The notes beneath the pieces are model-generated. The model was not told the DNA's origin, ran no database searches, and saw only the letters and a program-made list of their open reading frames with translations. Shown here in pieces: positions 13,573 through 22,200 of a stretch of 40,221 bases of DNA (positions are counted from its first letter, which is position 1; every line of letters begins with the position of its first letter). Both the position numbers and the translations under genes were made by a program. This DNA comes from Sulfuricurvum sp. PD_MW2 (GTDB lineage Bacteria > Campylobacterota > Campylobacteria > Campylobacterales > Sulfurimonadaceae). Location: contig NZ_NSIU01000020.1 of NCBI RefSeq assembly GCF_002633015.1, positions 1 to 40,221 on the forward strand, written 5' to 3'.

Positions 13573-15658
13573 GAACAGCCTCAATCATAGGACGGAGTTC
13601 ATCGACATTGAGGATCAATGCTATGTCACCGCTTCCGAGTATCGCTCCACCGGAGATTTCACGCTGTTTCGCGAGGGCTTTGCCCAGTGGTTTGATAACC
13701 ACCTGCTGTCTACCTACGAGCTCATCTACCATTACTGCGATTCGTCCCGCTTCAGTTTCGACGCACACTAAAATACCCTCCCACGGTTCAATCCGATCGG
13801 TTGTGAGTTCAAATACATCACTGAGCCGGATGACAGGAATATGCTGACCCCGTAAACTGACAAATTCACCTTGTCCTTTGACAACATGGACAATATCACG
13901 TTCCGGTCGAAAGGACTCAACAACGCTCAATGTCGGAATGATATAGATTTCGCCTGCGGCTTGTACCAGCATACCATCAATGATGGCCAAGGTAAGAGGC
14001 AGAACCATGGAAAATGTTGTCCCTTCCCCCTCTTTTGAATCGATTTCGATTTTACCCCGAAGTTTTTCGATCGATGTTTTTACAACATCCAATCCGACTC
14101 CGCGACCCGAGAGATCACTGATCGCATCGGCGGTAGAGAACCCCGGCTGCATAATCAAACCGAAGATTTGGGAATCGGTGAGATTCTCATCTCCCGTAAT
14201 AATACCTCGCTCAATCGCTTTTTTGAACACTTTCTCTTTATTGATGCCACGTCCATCATCACTGACACTGATAACAATACTTCCGCTTTTGTGATAGGCG
14301 CGAAGGGTGATATTCCCCTCCTCTTTTTTACCGACGCTGAGACGTTCTGCCGCATTGGCTTCCAAACCATGATCGATCGCATTTCGTATGATATGGATTA
14401 ATGGATCAGAGAGGCTGTCGATCATCGTTTTATCAATCTCTGTCTCTTCTCCCAATACATGTAGATGGAGTTCTTTTCCTGTTTTTTTAGAGGTGTCACG
14501 CACCACACGTTTCATTTTATCAAATGTATCTCGAATCGCAACCATACGTAAACTCATGACACGATCTTGAATCCGTTTGGTGATCTTTGAAAGCGTTTCA
14601 ATCGTTCGATTGATCGATTCATCTTCGATGGATCGGATTTTATTGTTTTGTGCAATAAAGTTTTGTGCAATCACCAGTTCTCCGACAGAGTCAAACAACT
14701 CATCTAATTTGAACGTATCGATACGAATCGTTGATTTAGCCGAGATCACAGTCGAGCTAGGAGTATTCGTCTCATTTTTTTCTTCTTTTTGCGGAGTTAC
14801 ACTGATTGGTGATGAGGGTTCAATAGGTTGTTCCATAACCGGCAGTGCTATAGGTACAATCTCATGGATACGATATTCATGATCAAAAAGGTATTCAAAA
14901 TTTTCTGCTATATCATCATAACTTGAGACTGTTAAAACAAGAATGACGACATTCTTTATAGTGTTTTCATCATGCTTAAATTCATCAAGCGGTGGAATGT
15001 TTTGCATATCGAAAAAACTCTCAATTGCTAGAGCACGTTCACCCAAAAGTTTTAAAAACAGCAGATGATCAAATCCACGTTTATAACAATCTTCATCGAG
15101 GGTTAAATCAATTCGATAGAGACAAGCCCCATCAGCATTGGGTGTAGTTTGAAGTTTCTGTATGCACTGAACAATCATATTATCAGAGGAGTCATCAAAT
15201 CCGAATTCTGAAGCCAAATCATTCAATTGCATTGGTTCTTCAGATATTTGTATAGAGTTTTGCGGTGATTTTTTTGAATACATCAGCGCTTTGATCTTAT
15301 CCAGACATTCGGCATAACCTGTCGGAAGATTCGGCAGAGCATCAAGCTCACACTCCATTACCTCTTTGATAACGTCTACACTGCCGACAAAAAGTTCAAG
15401 ATGCTCGGGTTCTATCACTTCATGCGTATTTCGGTAATGGTCAAGAACATCTTCAAAATGGTGAACAAACTCACCCAAACGGGTAAATCCGAATGCATTG
15501 GCATTGCCTTTTAACGTATGCACACCGCGAAAGATCTCGTTGAGTAAATCAAAATCGGTTGAATTTTCTTCGAAACGGAGAATATTGATGTCTAGCTTTT
15601 CAATAATTTCTCCAGCTTCTTCGATGAAAATAGCTTTGACTTGTTCTTGTTTAGTCAT
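13565..15658 (-). CDS. cheA: CheA: chemotaxis histidine kinase (no C-terminal receiver)
   Basis: The 697-aa protein has an Hpt domain with H47 in FRGVHTLKGNANAFGF, a divergent middle region (about 150-285), and a linker rich in Ser and Pro. The dimerisation domain begins near STIRIDTFKLDELFDSVGEL. The HATPase has HIIRNAIDHGLE, SDDGRGI and LSGRGVGLDVV, and a CheW-like regulatory domain runs to the end. It phosphorylates CheY and CheB. The main chemotaxis kinase of Helicobacter and Campylobacter is a CheA-receiver fusion; this one stops after the CheW-like domain, pointing to a separate system. The start MTKQEQVKAIF at 15658 is chosen by homology and overlaps the upstream stop by 8 bases; an upstream ATG at 15682 is possible. 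Confidence 0.96.
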   Translation of the reverse strand: MTKQEQVKAIFIEEAGEIIEKLDINILRFEENSTDFDLLNEIFRGVHTLKGNANAFGFTRLGEFVHHFEDVLDHYRNTHEVIEPEHLELFVGSVDVIKEVMECELDALPNLPTGYAECLDKIKALMYSKKSPQNSIQISEEPMQLNDLASEFGFDDSSDNMIVQCIQKLQTTPNADGACLYRIDLTLDEDCYKRGFDHLLFLKLLGERALAIESFFDMQNIPPLDEFKHDENTIKNVVILVLTVSSYDDIAENFEYLFDHEYRIHEIVPIALPVMEQPIEPSSPISVTPQKEEKNETNTPSSTVISAKSTIRIDTFKLDELFDSVGELVIAQNFIAQNNKIRSIEDESINRTIETLSKITKRIQDRVMSLRMVAIRDTFDKMKRVVRDTSKKTGKELHLHVLGEETEIDKTMIDSLSDPLIHIIRNAIDHGLEANAAERLSVGKKEEGNITLRAYHKSGSIVISVSDDGRGINKEKVFKKAIERGIITGDENLTDSQIFGLIMQPGFSTADAISDLSGRGVGLDVVKTSIEKLRGKIEIDSKEGEGTTFSMVLPLTLAIIDGMLVQAAGEIYIIPTLSVVESFRPERDIVHVVKGQGEFVSLRGQHIPVIRLSDVFELTTDRIEPWEGILVCVETEAGRIAVMVDELVGRQQVVIKPLGKALAKQREISGGAILGSGDIALILNVDELRPMIEAVHG

Positions 15659-15914
15659 AATGTATCCAATGAATGGTTCCATACGTTCCGGATCGGTATT
15701 CCCCTTTGTCTAAAAAAGGGATAACGATCTCTCGACGTGTTTTTTTTAAGCTCATTAATAAAGCTAAAAGGGCACTACTTTTCAATTCTCCCCCCTCTCC
15801 TATTTCGATACGATCGATGTAGTCGATACGTGGGCGGACAAACGCTTCGAACTCTTTAATCTCATCTATTCCCATCGATAAATCGATGGTAAGAGCGTCT
15901 CCGTCGAATTCCAT
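15651..15914 (-). CDS. Small STAS-like protein of the chemosensory operon
   Basis: This is an 87-aa acidic protein. The alternating strand-helix pattern and the segment IGEGGELKSSALLALLMSLKK match a STAS fold (strand, loop with D/S-S, helix), where anti-sigma antagonists carry a phosphorylatable Ser; here two Ser occupy that site (about 47-48). The identification is by pattern and is moderate. It starts immediately after the chemoreceptor stop and overlaps cheA by 8 bases, so it is certainly in the operon. STAS proteins occur in some chemosensory clusters that do not control flagella; its partner here is unknown. Confidence 0.6.
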   Translation of the reverse strand: MEFDGDALTIDLSMGIDEIKEFEAFVRPRIDYIDRIEIGEGGELKSSALLALLMSLKKTRREIVIPFLDKGEYRSGTYGTIHWIHYD

Positions 15915-17561
15915 TTAAAACTCTTTCAGATCGTCTTCAGAGAGCGGGAAAACATCACTCGCTTTTTGCGCTGTAGGGATCGCTTTACGTTGAGGCTGCA
16001 TCGTTGGACGACTGGCAATGGAAGGATTCGGATCGAGATGGTGCAGGTTCATTTTTTTAACGGCATGAACCGGCGTATCATTTTGCATTCCAACCATCGC
16101 TGCAAGAATACGAACCGTTTCCATCATAGAGGTTGCTTGTGCATTTAGCTCTTCGGCTGCTGCTGCTGCTTCTTCGGAATTGGCCGCTACTTGTTGTGTC
16201 ACTTGATCGACTTGTCCCATAGCCTGGTTGATTTGACTCATACCTTCTGCTTGTTCTTTCCCTGCGATTGCGATTTCCCCGATGAGATCGGATACTTTTT
16301 TCGATTGTTCAACAATCTCTTGGAATGAGGTATGCGTTGCAAGGGCGATTTCATTCCCCTCTTTTATCTGTCCGACAACTTCTTCAATGATTACGGAAGT
16401 CTCTTTTGCTGCGGATGCCGCACGTTGCGCCAAATTACGAACTTCGTCTGCTACTACAGCGAATCCTAGACCGTGTTCACCCGCACGAGCTGCCTCAACA
16501 GCTGCATTGAGCGCCAAAAGATTGGTTTGAAATGCGATTTGATCAATCGTTTTGATGATTCCTGAGATTTTTGCTGCCGATTCGGTGATCGAATGCATCG
16601 ATTGGGAGAGTTGCTCCCCTTTTTCATATCCGTTACGCGCTGCATCGTTGGCATTTTTTGCCAAAATATCTGCTTGTCGTGCGTTATCGACATTTTGAGT
16701 GTTGATTGCGGTGCTCTCTTCGAGTGTCGCACTCACCTCTTCGACGCTGCTTGCCTGCTCACTCGCACCTTGTGCCAAGGAAGAGGACGAGGATGCCACT
16801 TGATCCGATGCTGAGGTGATTTGCATTGCACCATCTCGGATAGAGGTCACGCTTGATGTGATAGAACGGGTGATTGAGCGAATGATCAACATTGAAAGTG
16901 TAATTGAAATACCAAAAGCGATCAATACGATCATAACGGTCATCTGTACCGCAGAATTTGCATCATTTTGTGCAATTTTAACGGCTTCATCCGCTGTTTC
17001 AGTATTGATTTTAGCGATGGCATCCATCGATTCGAATGCCGCAGTACGGATATCGCGGCTACTATTGATGAAAATATCGATTTGGTCAAAGTAAGCTTTG
17101 AGTGCTACCGGATCAGCTGTTTTAGACATTGGAATGAGCACATTTGATTGCAATTGCAGGCTCATCTCTTTCCATTTGCCAAAATTCTCTTCAAATTTTT
17201 TCCACTCAGCAGCTTCTTCAGGTGTTTGTGGAAGCGGAGCATAGATTTTTAGCCCTTTTTCGTATCGATCAAATCCTTTGGTCATACGTTCTACCGCATC
17301 TTGGAGTTTTGAACTTATTTTCGGATCTCCATCAAGCCCTCGAACACGGTTTTGTTGGATAACAACTTGGTTGATACCGATACGCATCTCCATGATTCCT
17401 ACAATAGATGGGACTTTAACCCCTCCCACGACATGAATACTTTCGTTCCATTTTTGGGTTGTGTTGTACCCTAAAAAACCTAGAAGTGTTAATGCGATCA
17501 TCATAACGGCAGTTAAAAGAATCAACTTGCTTTGCAGTACCATGTTTTCTAACCAGTTCAT
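15915..17561 (-). CDS. Methyl-accepting chemotaxis protein with four-helix-bundle-type sensor
   Basis: The 548-aa protein has TM1 at about 12-32, a helical periplasmic domain of about 170 residues (4HB_MCP-like), TM2 at about 205-227, and a HAMP/adaptation region. The signalling tip is fully canonical (TNLLALNAAVEAARAGEHG, then GFAVVADEVRNLAQRA). Gln/Glu-rich flanking helices offer methylation and deamidation sites for CheR, CheB and CheD. The C-terminus ends SEDDLKEF, an acidic tail common in proteobacterial receptors. ATG 17561 is chosen because AAGGAGAA lies just upstream; a start 21 codons earlier would overlap cheW by 62 bases. It is the only full receptor here and probably defines the input of this pathway; its ligand cannot be told from sequence. 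Confidence 0.95.
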   Translation of the reverse strand: MNWLENMVLQSKLILLTAVMMIALTLLGFLGYNTTQKWNESIHVVGGVKVPSIVGIMEMRIGINQVVIQQNRVRGLDGDPKISSKLQDAVERMTKGFDRYEKGLKIYAPLPQTPEEAAEWKKFEENFGKWKEMSLQLQSNVLIPMSKTADPVALKAYFDQIDIFINSSRDIRTAAFESMDAIAKINTETADEAVKIAQNDANSAVQMTVMIVLIAFGISITLSMLIIRSITRSITSSVTSIRDGAMQITSASDQVASSSSSLAQGASEQASSVEEVSATLEESTAINTQNVDNARQADILAKNANDAARNGYEKGEQLSQSMHSITESAAKISGIIKTIDQIAFQTNLLALNAAVEAARAGEHGLGFAVVADEVRNLAQRAASAAKETSVIIEEVVGQIKEGNEIALATHTSFQEIVEQSKKVSDLIGEIAIAGKEQAEGMSQINQAMGQVDQVTQQVAANSEEAAAAAEELNAQATSMMETVRILAAMVGMQNDTPVHAVKKMNLHHLDPNPSIASRPTMQPQRKAIPTAQKASDVFPLSEDDLKEF

Positions 17562-17562
17562 C

Positions 17563-18057
17563 TTATTCTCCTTGAATGTGTGTTTGTTGAATTTGTTCGA
17601 TACCAATGAGTTCATCGGCTTCAAAAAGCTTTAAAACATCCAAAATCATGATTACTTTCTCATCTATTTGTGCAATTGAACAAATAAAATCTGAATCGAC
17701 ATGACTGCCGAATTTTGGCGGTTCACTCAGATTAGCACTGTCGATACTTGCTACCTCTTCGACACGATCAACGATAAACCCGATATTGACTTTTTCCACT
17801 TCTACGATGACGATAGCCGTATGCATATCTTCATTTTTAGGTTCCATCCCAAAACGCAGGCGCGTATCAACGACAGGGATTATCGATCCTCTTAGGTTGA
17901 TAACTCCGCGCATATACTCAGGTGTTTTTGGAACGTTGGTCACTTTCATAATGGCGATGATCTCTTTGATACGATCAATCGCGATGCCGTATTGTTCCTC
18001 ACCTAGAAAAAACGTTAGATACCGTTCTCTTCTAGACTGGGTTTTAGAGTGTTCCAT
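17563..18057 (-). CDS. cheW: CheW: chemoreceptor-kinase coupling protein
   Basis: The 164-aa protein consists of one CheW domain (RYLTFFLGEEQYGIAIDRIK, MRGVINLRGSIIPVVDTRLRF, VDRVEEVASI), the standard motifs of the family. It links the receptor tip to CheA. AGGAG lies 7 bases before the ATG. It starts 1 base after cheY and ends 1 base before the receptor start, so these genes are co-translated. The last 15 residues are Gln-rich and not part of the fold. Confidence 0.97.
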   Translation of the reverse strand: MEHSKTQSRRERYLTFFLGEEQYGIAIDRIKEIIAIMKVTNVPKTPEYMRGVINLRGSIIPVVDTRLRFGMEPKNEDMHTAIVIVEVEKVNIGFIVDRVEEVASIDSANLSEPPKFGSHVDSDFICSIAQIDEKVIMILDVLKLFEADELIGIEQIQQTHIQGE

Positions 18058-18058
18058 A

Positions 18059-18445
18059 TCAGACTCCTAATACCATTTTGATTGATTTGACAAGTTTCTC
18101 ATCATTGAAAGGTTTCACCATCCATCCGGTAACACCGATCTCTTTTCCTGTCATTTTCATTTGTTCAGAACTTTCGGTAGTTAGGATAATGATTGGTTTG
18201 GTTTTATAGCGATCATCCGATTTGATTGCGCGTGCGAGTTCAAGACCATTCATTTCGGGCATGTTGACATCACTGATTAAAAGGTCAAAATTTTCACTGC
18301 CGTTTTGAAGCGCTCCTAATAGTTCCATAGGGTTCAAATACGATTTGAATTCAATAGATCCACTGCCAATAAGCCCATCCAAAGCGAGCTCTGCCGTTGC
18401 AACAACAGCTCTCGAATCGTCTACGATAATCACTCTTTTACCCAT
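18059..18445 (-). CDS. cheY: CheY-like single-domain response regulator
   Basis: The 128-aa protein is a lone receiver with the acidic pair D9-D10 in IVDDS, phospho-acceptor D59 in LLISDVNMPEMNGLELARAI, Thr 89/90 in ILTTES, and Lys 111 in MVKPF. The Trp-Met-Val-Lys-Pro pattern (GWMVKPF) is that of chemotaxis CheY. AGGAGA precedes the ATG. It is the second gene of the operon, between the IDFF-tailed small protein and cheW. Whether it binds the flagellar switch or another output is unknown. Confidence 0.93.
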   Translation of the reverse strand: MGKRVIIVDDSRAVVATAELALDGLIGSGSIEFKSYLNPMELLGALQNGSENFDLLISDVNMPEMNGLELARAIKSDDRYKTKPIIILTTESSEQMKMTGKEIGVTGWMVKPFNDEKLVKSIKMVLGV

Positions 18446-18469
18446 TTTATATTCTCCTGGTTGTGTGGT

Positions 18470-18997
18470 TTAAAAAAAATCGATTTCATCATCATCGGTC
18501 ATGATCATTTTGTTTCCGACGATTTGTTCAATTTGCATACATGAACTAAAAAACGAACTATCCAAATAATGGATATCTGTTGCATCTTGCAATGAAAATA
18601 TATGTTCCCTCCATGATGTAAGATCGCTCCATAAATGCTTAACAAGCATTATTAACGTATTTAATTTCCTGTGATCAGCTAGGATCTCATTTGCATTTTC
18701 TTTGATAAATGTATTTAACGATGAAAGCGCATACGACAAAGTTTTAAACTCTGCAAGATTGTCGATAGCTTTCACATAAACTTCCATTATTCCGTTTGTA
18801 AATCGATACAGATTTTCCAAAGAGGGTTCGTTATGAACCTTATGAAGAATTTGGCTCCACTCTTCTTCATAATATTGCAGATTATGGATCCCTTTTAGGA
18901 CATTTTGGTCTAGGCTGCTGATATATTCAGGGGCTGTGATCTTTTGGACAAAACTTTGACGTAGAAGTAGTTGTTCATTTGTATCGATAATACGCAT
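18470..18997 (-). CDS. Uncharacterised 175-aa helical protein with acidic EIDFF tail, first gene of the che operon
   Basis: This all-helical protein has no name I recognise. Residues about 60-175 resemble the C-terminal domain of the REC protein at 7926-8975: a long hydrophobic helix pair, DLTSW near 125-129, IFSL and DIHYL, QIEQIVG, then MTDDDEIDFF at the C-terminus. The tail recalls peptides that dock on CheY (FliM EIDALL; the acidic C-terminus of CheZ), and the gene lies 24 bases upstream of cheY. No strong ribosome site precedes the ATG. A CheY phosphatase, sink or adaptor role is a reasonable hypothesis. An alternative is a divergent phosphotransfer domain, though no HxxKG motif is present. 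Confidence 0.65.
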   Translation of the reverse strand: MRIIDTNEQLLLRQSFVQKITAPEYISSLDQNVLKGIHNLQYYEEEWSQILHKVHNEPSLENLYRFTNGIMEVYVKAIDNLAEFKTLSYALSSLNTFIKENANEILADHRKLNTLIMLVKHLWSDLTSWREHIFSLQDATDIHYLDSSFFSSCMQIEQIVGNKMIMTDDDEIDFF

Positions 18998-19044
18998 GTT
19001 TTTATTCGTTTGTATCTTTTTGCCCTCTGCAATCTTCGAACGCT

Positions 19045-19071
19045 AAAAATTGCATTTGTATTACAATTTTT
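19045..19071. promoter_or_regulatory. 8-bp inverted repeat in the leader of the che operon
   Basis: AAAAATTG (19045-19052) and CAATTTTT (19064-19071) flank 11 bases in the short region that must contain the promoter of the chemosensory operon. It may be an operator. Its AT-rich sequence also allows chance formation. Confidence 0.3.
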
Positions 19072-19107
19072 AATTTCATTCTCTCGAATTGCAAGAAGTT
19101 TAATATC

Positions 19108-19142
19108 AAAAAATCACAAAACAATCTCAAAGTATTGTTTTG
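19108..19142 (-). terminator. Rho-independent terminator of the trifunctional kinase gene
   Basis: On the minus strand CAAAACAAT-ACTTTGAG-ATTGTTTTG (19117-19142) forms a perfect 9-bp stem followed by TGATTTTTTG. It lies about 70 bases past the stop at 19212 and cleanly separates the kinase from the che operon. Confidence 0.7.
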
Positions 19143-19211
19143 GAAGCTGAATTACAAAATTATTACACTATCGATGCGAAAGAGAGTCTTATCCAAAAAC
19201 GAGAGGTAAGA

Positions 19212-22200
19212 CTAAAGAGAGTGATGAAGAGGAAAACGGAGTTTGAATGATACACCCGTATCCGTATTTTGGACGGTAATAGTACCTTGACAGTGTTCTT
19301 CGATGATTGTTTTACTCATATACAATCCTAATCCGGTGCCGTTTTCTTTTTTGGTAGAGATATAAGGTTCAAAAAGTGTATCGATGATTTCAACTGCGAT
19401 TCCGCCTGCGTTGTCATCGACTTGGATTAAATTATAGCCATTATATTGATCGGTTGTGATTTTGATCGTTGGGTTATGAATTGATCGTTCTTCGAACGCA
19501 TCTTGGGCATTCTTGATAAGATTGAGTACAACTTGAATGAGCTCATTTTCATACGTAGTGTATTCTTTGTCATGTGCATGTTCGATTTGAATTTGGATAT
19601 TTTTATTCATCAGTGTATGTTCAACAAGCTCAAGCGTTTTTTTGATAATCGTAGAATTTTTTGTTTTAACCATTTGCTTATCGGGTTTGAAAAAGTCTTT
19701 GAAATCGGTAATGGTCTGCGAGAGATGTTGAATTTGTATCTCTACATCATCAAAACTTTTGAGAATATCATCAATACTTGAGCGTTCAAGCATAATATTG
19801 ATTTTTTGGCGGCTCATTAATGCGCTCATAATGGTCAATGGTTGGCGCCATTGATGGGCAATCATGCTGAGCATCTCACCCATTTGTGCCTGACGAGTCT
19901 GCATGAGAAATAATCGATCTTTCATGTTTCGTTCTGTTACGTCATCTTGGATGGTGACGAAATTAATGATCTTGTCTTCGTCATTAATGATCGGAAAAAT
20001 AGTACACTCACAGTCTCTCATATCACCATTTTTCATTCGATTAATGATTGTGCCGCGCCAAAAAGATCGTTTTTTATGGATGGTATTCCATAAATCCTCA
20101 TAAAAAGTTTTCGGATGAATTCCGGAGTTGAATAAACTCATTTTTTGTCCGATCAATTCTGTATTGAAATAGCCGGTTAGTTTCGAAGCATGCGTATTGG
20201 CGTATTCAATGATCCCATCAGGATCGGTAATAATGGTTGATAGAGGAATCTGGTTTACGACCTGAGATAGACGATTAATGATCTCTTCGGTCCGTTTTAT
20301 CTCGGTGATATCTTGTATGGTTCCGGAAAATTTTTGCCGGTCATCTTCCCAAAACACTTCCGCACGCTGATGTACGAGGCGAATGTTGCCTTTGGCAGTG
20401 ATAATTCGGTGTGTTACGTCGTAATACCGTTCCCCTTTGAACGCTTTTTCGACGGCATGATGAATGAGATCGGTATCATCAGGATGGAGATGGGCAAAAA
20501 ACCACTCATTATCTATCGCTCTCGAAAACGGTTCCATCTCATAAATACGATACGTTTCAGCAGACCAGATTATATTGTTGCTGACACTGTCGTATTGCCA
20601 GCTTCCTACATGTGAGATTTGTTGCGCCTTATTGAGTTTCTCTTCATTATTTTTGAGATTTTCATACAACAGTGCATTTTTATAAATAATAATGGCTTGA
20701 GCCAAAAGCAATCGTAATGTTTGAAGGGAATTAGAGTCTAATGGGGTAGATATCTCTTGATTTTCAAGATAGAGAATACCAAGTATTTCCCCTTCGATCA
20801 GGACTGGTATGGCCATAGATGATGCGGGCTTATTAGCAATAAAATAAGGATCATACTGAAATTTTCCGCTATCAGCTGGGCTATTTTGAAATACTTTATG
20901 TTTGGTCTCAATCGCTTCGCTAATAAAAAGGAGAGGCAAGAAACCTGTCTCATGGAAGAGTATGTGATGCAGTTCAATATTTTCGGTTCTAAAATAGATT
21001 TGTGCACTTGTATAAAAAGAGTTCTCTTCTTTTAAGATCAAGACACCTTTGCTGGCAGTTGCATTCTCCAAAATAATTTGCATCAATGTTTGAAGAAGTT
21101 GTTTTTTTTCCATGCTTTGGGAAAGTGCATAGAATGATTTGAGCAAGCTGCGATAATTCGAAGGTTCAGAACGCAAGAGTGAACTGTTTGATGAATAGCC
21201 AAACTCTTCTACAGGTTGTGATCGGTTGAACCGGAGTTGATCTTTGATACGTTCAGCGGCACCGTAAGCACCCCACTGATTTAGCCCTACAAGTGCTTCA
21301 TTAAAATAAAATTGGCTGAGATCCTCAAAATTTTTGGATTTCCAAAAACGTCCTGTACATGCAGCACTCGCAGCAATGGCAAATGGATTGGCCATTTTTC
21401 TTGCTTCGTTTAGCGCTGCATCGTAATATTTAGCAACATCCCAATAATTTTTTGCATTTTTTGCGCTTTTAGCTCGAATGAGTAATTTCCAAAATTTAAA
21501 CTCTTTGGGCGATGAGACAGCGTAGTTCTCACACTGTTTCAAATCTTTCTGCAGTATCAATGTCTCATCGTATGTAAGCGGGCTCGATTTACCGAGTAGA
21601 AGAAGTGCACGAAGCGGATGAAGTCTCAGTTTTGGAAACATGATCACTTCATTGGCATCAGTATAGATATAACGGTGAAGATATTCCAATCCTAGATCTA
21701 TTTCTCCCTCTATCCAGCATGTTTGTGCTTTAATGATTCCATACCATGCTAAAGCGGGGTAAAACTTCTCTTTTTCCCATAGACTAATCGCCGCTTGTTC
21801 ATGAATGTCATCGTGGTTATCTTTGTCTTGCCAGACTCGAATCGTAGATTGGAGTATCTCAAAAATCGCGATCATTTTTTTATCGCCTGAATTGAGAAGA
21901 AAATTAGATTCATTTCGCATATTTTCTTGCAGTGTTTCTAGCGAATTTCCTGAGAGATAATCGCTAAAATGCATTAAAAAATTGGCCCATGTTCCAAAAA
22001 CAATATCGCCATTCATTTTTGATTGGTGAAGACTTTTTTGATACAAAGATAGATTATGTGTAAAGGGCTTAGTATAAGGGCTAATAAAATTTGCCATAAA
22101 ATTGTATATCTTAGGAAGCATCGACACATCGGCAAATTTTTGATTGAGTTTCAATGCAAACTCACCAAAACGATAGGCCTCTTTGTATCGACCTTCGCTG

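Noticed and set aside
19185-19213. AGTCTTA/TAAGACT hairpin at the end of the trifunctional kinase gene as terminator
   Set aside because: It has a mismatch and no T-tract; the perfect hairpin at 19117-19142 with its T-run is the better terminator.
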